A DNA stretch of 64,000 nt from Theropithecus gelada (lineage: Eukaryota; Chordata; Mammalia; Primates; Cercopithecidae), in contig NC_037672.1 in NCBI RefSeq assembly GCF_003255815.1, forward strand, positions 102,310,387 through 102,374,386, written 5' to 3'. Below, in pieces: positions 23,993 through 35,934 of this stretch. The notes under the pieces are model-generated. The model made no database searches and was not told the origin of the DNA. It worked only from the letters and a program-made list of their open reading frames with translations. Position 1 is the first letter of the stretch, and every line of letters starts with the position of its first letter. The position numbers were made by a program, and so were the translations under genes.

Positions 23993-24390
23993 GTGAGGAC
24001 CTTCCTCCTCCATACACATATCGCAAATTTGGTTCAGATGTCAAACTAATGACACCACACATGCACCGATGGGTATAAAATGTTTATCACATAATGGGGT
24101 TTCGCGGGGAGGATACACTCCTAACCAGGTCCAAAACCGGATTGAGAGAGCAGAGAAAGGAGACTGGTGTGACTTTTATTATGGTGAAGGAGTGGGGCTG
24201 AATTGAGAGTTCTCATACATACTGCCCAAGACTTATGTGGCTTTAACTTACCACTGACTGGCACTAAAGAAGGGGACACCTGGATTTCTCATCTGCTTGA
24301 CCAAATGTGGAGCAGGAAAGGAAAGGAAAAATGTGGTCATTAAAAGCTGTCAGCAATCAAACATCAAAAATGGAGTCAGGCACTTCATTA
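23993..24390 (-). mobile_element. LTR-like island inside the old L1
   Basis: About 400 bp, visibly richer in G and C than the T-rich L1 on both sides, begins 'tgtgaggacc' and ends 'ttcattaca'. Read on the minus strand it starts 'tgtaatgaag', has 'ataataaaag' about 210 bp in and ends 'cctcaca', the TG...CA form of a solo LTR with a polyadenylation signal. I see no convincing target duplication and cannot name the family. Confidence 0.4.
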
Positions 24391-25300
24391 CAGCCTCCTT
24401 CTCTCCCTCTTTCTCTCTCTATGTATTTTAGCTTAATTGTTGTGTTTTTGAATCTTCTAAATATTGAATATTTTTGGTTTGTATGACATATCTATTCCTC
24501 TGAATCTAGTACAAAATCTCTAGTTAAAATGTCTAATTTATATATTTCTGCCCACTATGTTATAGTTATATTAGTATTTTGTAAATTCCAAGTTCTTTCC
24601 TATACTAAAGTTCATGGTCTACAATTCTTAATTTTATTTTATTTTCCTAATGGTTACCCCTCTGGTAACCATCATTTAACTCTCTGCCGTCATTTTCCTT
24701 GTACTTTTTTCTTTGTATTTTTTTTCCCAAAATCAGTTTTTCTAGAAGTTGGTTATTCTCACTAATTTTATCTCTCTGAACTTCAATTTCACTATATAAC
24801 AATACTTCTATTGTGTTCAAATTATTAGTCTATTAACTAACTTTAGTTTTCATTCAAATGTATGCTTCTTTCTTTCTTGGTAAGTTTCAGACGTCAGTTC
24901 TCAAGTCAAAGTTTGACCAGTAGACCAGGCAAGCTTTAGGCTCAGCTCACCTCTTTTGACACTTTACAATCCTCACCTAGACAAGGCTTTGGGATCCAGT
25001 CTGGAGCCTGCACCCCACTCATGGTATGGAGAGTTCTATAAATTAATCCCCTGTAGGTTTCTGATGCTAAAATATCTTCTCCCAATGAAATGTTGTTTGT
25101 TCATGCAACAATACCATATTGTGATTTTTAAAACAATTACCATGGCTTTGTAAATATGTATTCATATCTGCTAGGGTAAGAATTTCTCTTTAAAATGTTC
25201 CTCAAAATTAACTAAGCTATTAGTAGATCCTTATTCTTTCATAGACATTTTAGAATGAATTTGTCTAGATCCTCAAAAAGGTTTTTAAATTAATATTGTA
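24391..25300 (-). mobile_element. Old L1M fragments, antisense
   Basis: 24391-24800 may resume the interrupted L1M. 25100-25290 ('caataccatattgtgatt', 'ctttgtaaatatgtattcatatctgctagggtaag') is the antisense L1 segment that normally precedes 'attgcattgaat', which in this window lies at 22332. So at least two L1M copies or a rearrangement are needed. The middle part, 24880-25060, is unassigned. Confidence 0.5.
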
Positions 25301-25309
25301 TTAATGTCA

Positions 25310-28300
25310 TAATCACACATATTTCTGGAATAAATGTGATATTTTGGATACATGCATACCATGTGTAAAATCAGGGTATTTAGGATACCCATTACCTCAA
25401 ATATTTATCATTTCCTTGTATTAAGAACATTTCAAATCTTCTTCTCTAGTTATTTTTAAATATACAATAAATGATTGCTAATTATAGCACCCAACTGTGC
25501 TATTGAAAACTAGAGCTTTTTCCTTCCATCTAACCGTATGTTTGTACTGATTGAACAACCTCTCTTCCTCCCTGTAATCCACACTTCCTACCCTCTGGGA
25601 ACCATCATTTAACTCTCTCCCTCCATGAGATCACCTTTTTTAGCTCCCACCCATGAGTGAGAATATATATTTGCCTTTCTGCGCCTGGGTTATTTCCCTT
25701 AACATGATGGTCTTCAGTTCCCTCTCTGTTGCTGCAAATGACAACATTTTGTTTTTTGTGGGTCTGAATAGCATTCAGTTTTGTATATATGCCACATATG
25801 CTTTATCTATCCCTCTGTTGATGGATACTTATGTTGATTCCGTATCTTGGCTATTGTGAATAGTGTTGCAGTAGACAAAGGAGTTCAAATATCACTACCC
25901 AGTAATGAGATTGCTGAATCATATAGTGGTGTTATTTTTGTTTTTTTTTTTAAGAAACTTCCATAATGTTTTCTTTGTTGGCTATACTAATTTACATTCC
26001 CACCAACAGTGTGTAAGAGTTCTCCTTTTCTGCATCTTACCAGCATTTATTATTTTTTGTCTTTTTGATAACAGCCATTTTAACTGGAGTGAGATAGTAT
26101 CTCATTGTAGTTTTCATTTGCATTTCACTGATAATTAGTGATGTTGAGCATTTTTTCATATATCTGTTAGTCATTTGTCTTCTTTTGAAAAATGCGTATA
26201 CAGATCATTTACTTACATTTTAATGAGGTTATTTGTGCATTTGTGGGGGGGTGTTTGTTCATTTGTTCATTTTTTTGTTATTTGTGTTCCAGGTATAAGA
26301 GCTTTTTGGTGAAATGTGTAGGTTTATACATACACACACATATATATGTATGTGTGTAAGATTATCTTGTCTGCAAAGAGAAATAATTTGACTTTGTTTG
26401 CTAATTTGGTTGCCTTTTATTTATTTCTCTTCCTGATTGTTCTAGCATTTCTAGTCCTTGTCATATTCCAATTCTTAGAGAAAAAACTGTCCACTTTTTC
26501 CCATTCAGTATGATGTTATTGGTGGATTTGTCACATATGAACTTTATTGTGCGTAATTTGCTTTTTCCTGCATTTATTGAGATTATCCTATGGGTTTTAT
26601 CCTTCATTCCATTGATGTGATGTATCACATTTAATGATTTGTGCATGTTGAAAACATTCTTGTATCCTGAGATAAATCCCACTTTATCATAGTGTATTAT
26701 CTTTTTGATGTGTTGTTAGATTTGATTTGCTGGCATTTTTTAAGGATTTTTCATCTATTTTCATCAGACACATTAGCCTGTAGTTTTCCTTTTTTGTTGT
26801 GTCCTTGTCTGGTTTTAGTATTAAGGTAATATTGTTCTTATAAAATGAATTAGGAAGAGTTCCATCCTTTTTAATTTTTTGGAATGATGTTAGAAGAATT
26901 GGTTTTAGTTACTTCATTTTTATAAGACTGGTTAGAATTCAGCAGTAAAGCCATTCAGTCCTGGAATTTTCTTGGTTAGAAGACTTTTGATTACTGATTC
27001 AATCTTATTACTTTTTATTGGTCTGTTCACGTTTTCTATTTCTTCCTGGTTCAATCGGTAGATTGTATGTGTCTGGGAAGGTATCCATTTTCTCTAGGTT
27101 TTCCAATTTGCTAGAGTATAGTTGTTCACAAATAGTCTCTAATTATACTTTGCATTTTTTGTGGTATCTCCTCTAATGTCTCTTTTTTTTCAGTTCTGAT
27201 TTTATGTGGTTCTTCTCTGTCTCTTTTTTGTTTTTTCCTTGGACTAGCTACTGCTTCATTAATTTTTTCTTTTTTAAAAAGAAATCTGTTTCATTATATT
27301 GATTCTTTGTAACTTTTAAGTCATGATTTCATTTAGTTCTGCTCTGATCTTTGTTATTTCTTTACTAATAAGGGTTTGGTTTCTTCTTGCATTTCTAGTT
27401 CCTTGAGGTGCACCAATTAGGTTGTTTACTTTAAATCTTTCTACTTGATTGATGTAGGCAATTGTTTTTGGTATTACATTCTCTCTTAACCCTGCTTTTG
27501 CTGTATCTCATAAGTGTTGGAATGGTGTTTTTCCATTTTCACTCATTTCAATAAATCTTTTTATTTCCTTCTTTATTTCATTTTTGAACCGATAGTTGTT
27601 CAGAATCATGTTGTCTAATTTGCATGTATTTGTACACTGTCCAAAGTTCCTGTTATCAATTTCTAGTTTTATTCCATTGTGTTCTGAGAATATACTTGAT
27701 AATATTTCAATTTTTAAAATTTGTTGAGACTTGTTTTGTGGCCCAGCATATGGTCTATCCTTGTGAATGGTCCATATGCCGGTGAGAAGAACATGTATTC
27801 TGTAGCTGTTGGATGAAATGTTTAAATGTCTGTTAGGTCCATTTGGCCTAAAGTACAGTGTAAATCCAATATTTTTGTATTGATGTTCCTTCTACATGAT
27901 CTATATAATGCTGAGAGCCTATCTTTCCCTTTACATCTACTATTAGGTGTATATATCTGGGTTCTTCCATGGCAGGTACATATATATTTAAAATTGTTAT
28001 ATCATCTTTCAAACTGACATTATTACATAATGGCATTCTTTGTGCATTTTTACTGGTTTTGACTTTAAGTCTATTTTAGCTTATGGAACTATAGCTAGAT
28101 ACTCCTGCTGACTTTTCGATCCCATTTGTATGGAATATCGTCTTTATCCCTTTATTTTTAGTCTATATGTGTCTTTACAGGTGAAGTGAGTTTCTTGTAG
28201 GCAGCAGATATTTGTTTTTATTCATTCGGCCAGTTTATATTTTTAAGTAGGGAATTTAAACTGTTTCCACTCAGGGTTATCATTACAGGTGAGGACTTAT

Positions 28301-30030
28301 TCCTGTAATTTTGTGACACTTTTTTTCTGGTTGATTTTCATATGCTTTGTCCCCTTTTTCTTCTTTTATTTTTTATTATTGGGTATTTTTTTTTTCAGTA
28401 GTGTTAATGTTTGACTCCTTTCTCTTTCTCATTTGTCTGCTCTCTCAGTGAGTATTATACTTTCATGTGTTTTCATGATTGTGGAGATCATTCTTTCACT
28501 TGCAGATATATGACTCCCTCAAGCACTTCTGGTAGGAAATGCTGTATCACCACTAGACCATGACAGGTCTACTGGAAATAAACTTCCTCAGTTTTTGCTT
28601 GTTTGGGAAAGACTTGATTTCTGTCTCATTTTTTGAAGAATGTCTTTGCTGTCTATAGTATTCTTGCCTTACAGTTTGTATTTTGTTATTGTTATTTGTA
28701 TTTTGTTCATTTGTTTTTGTTTTCAACACTTTAATTGTCTCACCCCCATTCTCTTCCCTCCTATAAGGTTTCTGTTGAGAAAATAGCTGTTAGTCAGATG
28801 ACGATGCCCTTATATGCGACTTGATGCTTTTCTCTGGCTGTTTTTAGGATTATGTATTTGACTTTTCATAGTTTGACTATAATATGCTTTGAGAAGACCA
28901 TTTTGGGTTGAATCTACTAGGGAGATTAAGCTTTCTGTATTTGGATGTCTATATCGTTTGCCAGAATTGGGTAATTTTAAGCTATTTTTTCATTAAATAC
29001 CTTTCAGATTCCTTTAATTTTCTCTTTGTCTTATGGGATGCCACAAATTCAAATATTTGTTTGCTTTATAATATCCCATATGTCATATAGACTTTTCTCT
29101 TTTTTATTAACTGACTGGGTTATTTCAGAAGACCTATCTTCAAGTACAAAAAATTGTTTCTTTGCTCGATCCAGCCTATTGTTAAAGTTCTTTGTTGTAT
29201 TTTTATTTTTTTCATTGAGTTGTTCAGTTCTAGAATTTGTTTAGTTATATTTTACTATATCTATGACTTTGTTAAATTTCTCATTCAGATTCTGAACTGT
29301 TTTCCTGATTTATTTCTATTTTTATCTGTATTCCTTTGTATCTCACTGACTTTAATATTGTTCCTTTGAATATTTTTCTCACATTTAACAGATTTTATTT
29401 TCTTTGGGATGTATTACTGAATAATTATTGTGTTCCTTTGGAGGTGCCATGTTTCCTAGCTTTCTCATGTTTCTTGTGTTTTTATATTGATATCTGTGCA
29501 TCGGTGTAACAGATACTTCTTCCAATTTTACAATTTGGTTTTTGAAGGAAAAGGCTTTCCCTCTAGATATATCTATAGTGTTGGCTGGGTAGAGTACCTG
29601 TGTTCTGATGCTCGGTGGGCACAGTAGTGTAGTCTCCATATGATTTCTTTGGCTATAAGAAGCATCAGTGGTATTGGTGAGTTCCTCAGTGGCTTAGCCT
29701 GTGGTTGTTAATGGAGACTGTGGTGAAGCTTTGCTGAGGAATGGGACACCAGGCAGGCTGGTCCTCAGGTACCAGTGATGGTGGCAGCAAGCTAGGCATG
29801 CTTGTTATCAGATCTTGGGTGATGTACAAAAATGCCAATGGGGTGGGGGTTTGGGTGTATGGGTCCCTGGGCCCCCCAGCAACTTGCTTAGGTGCCAGCA
29901 ATGGTAGTGGTGGGCCCAGAAGGTAAGTGAGTCCTCTAGTCCCTGGGTAGCATGCAGGACATCAGTAGTGGCAGTAGCAGTGGCAGGCCAACCCTCAGGC
30001 CTCCAGGTAGTACATGCAGGTACTGCTTAT
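25310..30030 (-). mobile_element. L1 (L1MA/L1PB age) reaching its 5'UTR
   Basis: Antisense L1 in correct order from 3'UTR ('tttggatacatgcataccatg' 25344-25364) through the ORF2 C-terminus ('ctgttgatggatacttatgttg' 25816; 'cattcccaccaacagtgtgtaagagttc' 25994), the reverse-transcriptase region ('gatgtgatgtatcacatttaatg' about 26614; 'ggataaatcccactt'-like at 26670), the endonuclease end and ORF1 (about 28900-29400), to a GC-richer 5'UTR at 29640-30030. It spans about 4.7 kb against ~6.2 kb for an intact element, so internal deletions are likely. Stops are everywhere and no frame exceeds 85 codons. Confidence 0.9.
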
Positions 30031-30035
30031 GTTTT

Positions 30036-31120
30036 TCAAAAAACAAAATTTAGTTTCATCTTTTTTAAAATTTTCTTTCCTTTTATTATAATTCTCCTTA
30101 TATTTGTTATTTTTTTATAAATCCTATAGACTTATATTGCTCTTTCCCTAGATTTATTTTTTAGCCCAGAATGTAACTTTTTTCTGTTATGTTTGACTTG
30201 AATTACCTTTGGCCTAATATTGAAATTGTTACTCCATTATTGTTTTGGTTCATTTTCTCTGTTTTTTTTTTTTTTTCATAATTTCTTCATAATTTTCTAC
30301 CTCAAGAGTATTTATTTGTATTGTAATTTTTAAAAACTTTCATCTCAGAGTATTTATATTTTGAATTAAAATTTATTACAATTACTGTTACTGTTACTGT
30401 TACATTAAAATTACACCATATTATTTAATATATTTGTCATACCTTATTTATTTTTCTTCTTATATTGGGAAGATATTTTTATTGATTATAATATTATATG
30501 ATTCAGTTTTATTCTTCTATTGGTTATTCCTAAATTGTTTAACCCATTTTTATGTTTATTTTACATTTATTTTAATTTCAAATTATTAAACTAATTATAG
30601 GTTATCTATAATTTCTTCCAATCCTTAGTTATATTTCTTCAAACTTTTTTCCATTATTTCTTTTTCCTCCTTGTATTTCTACATGTTTTGGTATTTCCTT
30701 TCTTTAACCTTATTTTAACTTCTACGTTTTAATTATCTCCTATTTTATACTTTTCTTTTGACTTTTCCTATTTTCTTCTCTAATAGCCGCTTGACTTCCA
30801 GTTTACAATTCCTTTCTCAGTTATACACACTTATTCTGTCATTAACCCCATTTGATTGAGTTCTTTATTTCAGCAATTGTATTTTTAAATTATAGCATCT
30901 ACACTTAATTCATTCTCTAACTACTTGTTCTTGCTTAGTATTTGTAGTAATCTCTTTTATACATTTAAGAATATATATTGAGCTTAGTTGAAATTCATAT
31001 ACTCTCTGGCCAATTGATTGTTTTATTTGGTTATATTATTGCATTCTTAAAATATCTTAACATTTCTCTCTCATGAATTAAAATTTCTTTGGAGGTGCCA
31101 GCAATTTTGACTAATTTTTT
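30036..31120 (-). mobile_element. Probable old L1M, antisense continuation
   Basis: T-rich sequence with 'ttttcaaaaaacaaaatttagtttc' (30034-30058), an antisense L1 landmark, then 'attgttactccattattgttttggttc' (30226-30252). It probably belongs to the old L1M into which the 25.3-30.0 kb element inserted. It contains four TGTTAC-type units at 30383-30403. Confidence 0.5.
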
Positions 31121-31860
31121 ATTATTATTTTAGGGATTATTTGAAGGCCCAAGCCATAGGTTTTGCTCCTGTTAGTGAGTTTAAGAGTGGACAAATTTAT
31201 ATCAAAAGAAATGTGTCTCAGGGTAGAGAACTTCTAACGTTCTAATCGGGATTCTAATGTTCCCATTTCTGTACCATCACATCCAGGTTACCCTGCCTCT
31301 CCATATACATCTTTGTACCTCTTCCCCAAATGCTACTTTTCAACGTGTATTTTGCAGTCTACTAATCTACTGAGTGTGGTGGGGTTCCTTGGGAGAAAAG
31401 GATAACCAGGGAATAATGGTATCTACCTGCAATTTTGTTTTTCTTCCAACTTCAGCTGAACACCAATGCTAGCCTAATACAATTCATCTTTTGGGGCTGA
31501 CACTGCACTGATGATGTTTTGTCTGCTTTGCAGTGATGATGGGACAGGGAAATTCCTCAGAGAAATATGGGGGAGAGAATAAAGTACCTATCTAGAAAGC
31601 ACTGGTCCAATCTGTCTTAATCTATGATGCCTGACCTTCCTCCATTCTAGACTGCTTTAAAATCCCTCAGTTGTATGAAACCACATTCCATCTCTACAGG
31701 ATTTCTTGATGGTTTTTCTGTTAGTATTAAGAATTCCAATCTTCTCTTCATATTGTAGTATCTCCTATGGTAGGCTTAAAGAGAAAGTCATCAGCCTGGA
31801 TTACTTAGCCTTCTTAACCAAAAGATATTTCAGTTTTCAAGTAAAAAATAAAATTCAACA
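31121..31860. other. Unassigned sequence
   Basis: More mixed in composition than the L1 block on its left. It could be L1M 5' sequence. No family secure, no gene. Confidence 0.4.
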
Positions 31861-31861
31861 T

Positions 31862-32012
31862 TGTACTCTGTAGGATCATGGGTAACTTATTCACTTCAGT
31901 GTCCTCATCTTTAAAATAAAGGGTTGCTATAAGGATTACATGATGCATGTTAAGTACCTAGAGCTGTGTGTGATATAGTCATGCACAATAAATAATAGCT
32001 GTTATTTTTAAT
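31862..32012 (-). mobile_element. MIR
   Basis: 'cttcagtgtcctcatctttaaaataaaggg', 'ctataaggattacatgatgcatg' and 'aataaataatagctgttat' are in reverse-complement MIR order and spacing. Confidence 0.75.
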
Positions 32013-33000
32013 ATATTTAAGTTAAAATCATTATATAACAAATATATCCAGTTGATCTATAAGGGATAAAAACACTTCCTGGTTTCTGGATCTACCCTGA
32101 AATTGAATACCTCTCACTATAGTCCTGCCATTGACTCTACAAGGTGTTGAAACTTGAAGAGAACAGTGGTATATCAAATGCTTTAAGACTTGCTTCAATA
32201 GAATACACATTCCCTAGAAACTTCTCCACGTAGTGGAAAATAAAGTTAAATGTACCATGTAAGACCTGGAAGGAGTAGGAAGGTAATCAAGCCCAATAAA
32301 TATCTTTGAAGTTTCAGAATTAACTTATTGTGTAATCAGAAACTTGGACTTCAGAAGCATCAATATTTTTTACTTTTGTATTTTCTGAAATTTTTCTTGC
32401 ATTTATTAATTGAAAGTTTTGTCTGTTTTGTTAAACTTTGAAGAAAATAGTGCCATTATTTGAGCTGAAGTGTAAACAAGAAAGTAATATATCGCCAAGA
32501 GCCAGGCATGGTGGAGGCAGCTTATCAAGGTAAAGAACCCCCAAAAAGAAAGGTTGGTTTCAGGGTAGACAGTGAAGATGTATGGTTCAGCTAAATGTCT
32601 TCTATAAAGTCACATGGAGATCTCTCCCAGAGAGATCTAAATCCCTGGATGTTTCTGAGAGCTTATAAAATAACACCAACCTCTTGAAACAGCATCATAA
32701 TCAGACATCTATCTTGACTTCCATTTCTAACTGCCAAGACCAAATATGAGTCAACACTTCCAATCTACACCCAGAAATGCAAGGCTCTGTGGCAATACTA
32801 TATTATTCCAAAATAGCACATTACTTTGTTTAAAGATCATTTCTAATACTCAACTGTTCACTCATTTGTGTTTGACTACTGGCATTAGTATTAGCCTATG
32901 TCAAGGATGCCAATAACAACAAAGAAAATTTTTTAAATTAAATCAGTTTTACACTTTCCTCCACAAATATTACCAGGTTTTTCATGCAGTTGCTTGCTCT
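32013..33000. other. Unassigned sequence
   Basis: Nothing recognisable on either strand beyond short A and T runs. Confidence 0.45.
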
Positions 33001-33230
33001 ATATTTGTTCATCAACCTCGTAGGAAGCTTCTGCCTCAGTCTCTTTACTTCTTCCTTACTGACCCCTCATCTCTTTACCTCTATTTTCTATTCAGCTTAA
33101 ACTTTATAATTCATCATTAACACCCCTCTATTTATCAATATCTGCAAGTATCTTTTATCCATTTTCCTTCCAAGACAGACAGTAGCAGCTAACACAACCC
33201 TGGGCTCAGACGAATGCAACTGTCCATCTT
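33001..33230 (+). mobile_element. Possible L2 upstream segment
   Basis: A pyrimidine-rich, CT-dominated stretch typical of the sense strand of L2 ahead of its reverse transcriptase. It is assigned mainly because a clear L2 reverse-transcriptase relic follows at 33720. Confidence 0.35.
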
Positions 33231-33356
33231 TTCCAGTTCTATACCAGGACTGCTGAGTGCCATGGGTGCATCACACATTTGTGCAAGCATCTGTTATTAC
33301 ACACCTGACATTTCAACCTCTGTTGAGTCTTCATCACTGACTGACTACCATTTATA

Positions 33357-33530
33357 CTCAGGGGTTCTCAACCGTGGTTTACATGTTAGAATCCTGGGAT
33401 GCTTTTTAATAATCCTAATAACTGAGGCCTCATACAAAAACAATAAAATCAGATCCTCTCATGATAGGATCCAGGCATCACTAACTTTTAAAGGCCTCCC
33501 AGATGATTCAAATGAGCAGCCAGGGTTTAA
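33357..33530 (+). mobile_element. hAT-Charlie MITE (MER5/MER20 class), copy 1
   Basis: Starts 'ggggttctcaaccgtgg' and ends 'gcagccagggttta', worn terminal inverted repeats of this class. Inside are 'acatgttagaatcctgggatgctttttaa' and the mirrored 'ggcatcactaacttttaaaggcctcccagatgattc', giving the partial palindrome expected of such elements. The exact family name is uncertain. Confidence 0.8.
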
Positions 33531-33534
33531 GGTG

Positions 33535-33720
33535 GTGTTTGCAGGCTTTGTAGCACATAATTATGACCTGGGAATTACTAAAAGTACTTATGTCTGAGTC
33601 CCACCCTCAGAGATTATGATTATTTTGTTTGAAGTACAACCTGATATGTTTGACAACCCTCCAGGTGATTCCAAAATGCAGACAAAGGTAAGACCCACTG
33701 GTTAGAGCCACTGTTCCTCA
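33535..33720 (+). mobile_element. hAT-Charlie MITE, copy 2 in tandem
   Basis: 'tgacctgggaattactaaaagtac' followed by 'gagtcccaccctcagagattatgatt' and 'ctccaggtgattccaaaatgcag' repeats the layout of the preceding element in the same orientation, less well preserved. The outer end is 'acccactggtta'. Confidence 0.65.
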
Positions 33721-34115
33721 GCCTCCCACCTTTTCCCTTCACATTCACAGCAGACAACATTGCTTTCTTCTTCACAGAGAAAATAAAATCTATCAAAAAA
33801 GGATTTTCTTATCCTCCCTTTCTGCCACCAAAGTTAGAAACAGTCCTCCTCGTATCATTACTCTCTTCACTTCTTTTCTGGTTCTGTCTCTTCCCACAGT
33901 CTCTGTGCTTTCATGCCATTAATTACTCCCATTCTTTCCCTGTATCTGCTTCACTTCTGTGAGTATTTAACATGATCTACTCAAACTCATCCTAAGGGAA
34001 ACCCTTCCTCCAGTATCTGTTTCTAATTACTATCCTATCTTTGTTATCTGTTCAGAACCAAACATTTTGAAACTATTGTGCACCCCAGCTATCTCCTCTT
34101 CCTCATTTGTCAGTC

Positions 34116-34131
34116 TTTTTTTTTTTTTTTT
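34116..34131 (+). repeat. Poly(T) run
   Basis: Sixteen T inside the L2 relic, with no retroposon body attached. Confidence 0.85.
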
Positions 34132-34325
34132 ACATTTTATTATCCATTTATTCCCAACAACAAAGAAACCAGTGGCGTGACCTCATTGTCACAAAGTTTA
34201 GCATGTACTTCTCAACCTTTAACTTCCCTAAACTCTCAGCAATATTTGACCCTGCTAACTTTACCCAATCGTCTTGAAGTCTTTCATCTCCCTTCGGAGT
34301 TTATAAATCCATATTCTTCAGTTCT

Positions 34326-34345
34326 TCCCCCCCGCCCCCCCACCC
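34326..34345 (+). repeat. C-rich tract
   Basis: Fourteen C interrupted by one G, then 'acc'. Likely length-variable. Confidence 0.85.
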
Positions 34346-34396
34346 TGTGGTTGTTCTTTTTGTTTCAGTTGCAGGTTGTGCTTCCTCTGTTCTTTT

Positions 34397-34519
34397 TTTT
34401 TTTTTTTTTAATTTATTTATTATTATTATACTTTAAGTTGTAGGGTACATGTGCATATCTTGCAGGTTTGTTACATATGTATACTTGTGCCATGTTGGTC
34501 TGCTGCACCCATCAACTCG
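34397..34519 (-). mobile_element. Very short L1PA insertion with target duplication
   Basis: Begins with poly(T) and ATTT/ATT units, then the reverse complement of the last ~95 bases of the L1PA 3'UTR ('ctttaagttgtagggtacatgtgc', 'ttgttacatatgtatacttgtgcc'). An 11-bp target duplication 'tctgttctttt' flanks it exactly at 34386-34396 and 34520-34530, with the TTTT/A endonuclease site. Severe 5' truncation shortly after target-primed reverse transcription began explains the size. Confidence 0.95.
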
Positions 34520-34660
34520 TCTGTTCTTTTACATGATGGTGTCCCTCAGGCTTCTGTCACTGGAATTATCTACCTCTGATGTTACATGTTCATTGTTTTC
34601 TGTGGCTTCAATTTCATATTTTATGCTCATCACTCCTCTGAGCATGTAAAACTCACAGAC

Positions 34661-35162
34661 ACAGAGAAGAATTATAACTCGTTTTAATTTCTATTTCAGA
34701 AATGTTATTCTGTGGATTGACATTGAGCTTGGGGATGGGGAACTAAGTAGAACATTCCATACCGAGAACCTCAAAGATTGAAACTATTTCCCCCAGCTTA
34801 GCCTGCATTGTGTGTTCAGGGTCTACAGATTTACCTGTTGTTTCGTATTACACCTAGGATTCCGGTAATCTATTTTCTTTCTACTTGCAGAGTACAAATT
34901 TCCTATATAACCGCCATCCCGCTCCCACCCCGACCCTGCTGCCTCACCTATTCCTCTGCCAACTTCAATTGCATTTCTCACCCAGCTGACTTCCCATCAT
35001 ATTCCTCTAGAAAACCTTACTGAAACCCCTAAGGTTTTCTGCAAATTAAATCCCTATATTATTGCAGATCATAATACCATTAGGGAAATGTTCTCCCCAA
35101 GAATAAACTTTGACTCTAAATTTAATAAAACCACACATCAAATTAGTTGATAATACATAAAG
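34661..35162. other. Unassigned, possibly more L2
   Basis: CT-rich around 34900-35000, consistent with continuing sense L2, but no motif is secure. Confidence 0.35.
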
Positions 35163-35212
35163 AACTTATCACAGTTGTAAACACATAGGAAACACTTAAT
35201 AAATGATAGCTA
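35163..35212 (-). mobile_element. MIR terminal fragment
   Basis: 'cacttaataaatgatagctattt' preceded by 'cacagttgtaaacacatagg' is the reverse complement of the MIR 5' end. Confidence 0.6.
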
Positions 35213-35429
35213 TTTAGAGTTCATTGAAAAATAATTTCTGATATCGTATTAAAATAAATGATTAAAACAAATATTAAAATATTAATGCAAAGTAATGGAT
35301 ATTGTTATTTAATGTTTATCATAAGGATCATGCCTAATGACAGCTTAAATGGACAGAATAAAAGTCCAAACAGAAGACTCATTCAGTTTCTGTCAGTGTT
35401 TTGTAATAGAAAAAACATTAGCAAGAGAC

Positions 35430-35556
35430 TCAGATGATTTTGTGTGATCATATGTAAAGAATTTACTCATTCTGAGCCTAGTTTGTTCATGAGTAAAACA
35501 GAAACCCAGGCTTGTTTATTGCAAAGGTCCTTTCAGCCCTAAAATTATTTGATGCT
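35430..35556 (-). mobile_element. MIR-like fragment
   Basis: 'gagcctagtttgttcatgagtaaaac' and 'aaggtcctttcagccctaaaattatttgatg' match the reverse-complement MIR core and the same 3' form seen at 17555-17695. Confidence 0.6.
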
Positions 35557-35932
35557 GCAAAAATAATTTGAAATAGTCACCAATCAGCTTAAGACAGAGA
35601 ACGTTGCTCAGAATGCTGAATCTCTGCCAGATGCCCTCAAAGATTGCATTTCCCTCCCTTCCTCACAGAGATGTCCACAATTGTAAATGTTTTCATGAAT
35701 GAATGCATGCACTTACAAGTAAAGTGTTGTTCACTTTTGTGCTTGAACCTTCAAAAATTATATTTTGCTGTGTAAAATTTCTAAGTTAACTTTTTGCTTA
35801 TGCATATGAGATTCATACATTTGGATGTATACTAATGATGGGATTTGAACATCTATATTCATGAATTAGGTCACTCTGTATTTTTCTACACTGGTCCTTG
35901 CCTGGTTTGGGTACTAAAGTTTATACTGTGCT
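35557..35932. other. Unassigned sequence
   Basis: No repeat family recognised on either strand and no coding frame of note. Confidence 0.4.
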
Positions 35933-35934
35933 TA

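Larger units (their letters stand above)
33721..34660 (+). pseudogene. L2 LINE reverse-transcriptase relic
   Basis: Three L2 reverse-transcriptase motifs appear in order on the + strand. A LSAxFD-like segment (LSAIFD) lies at about 34217-34234, GVPQ at 34538-34549, and the catalytic YADD box is present as Tyr-Ala-His-His at 34622-34633. The last two are in one frame with a single TGA between them, and the spacing is about five codons shorter than in L2. Both catalytic aspartates are lost, so the copy is dead. A 123-bp L1PA insertion (34397-34519) separates the first motif from the second. This L2 also carries the flanking hAT MITEs. Confidence 0.7.

Noticed and set aside
30383..30403. TGTTAC units as a CRISPR-like or functional array
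   Set aside because: Four short perfect units with no spacers; a simple microsatellite, and CRISPR is not expected in a primate genome.
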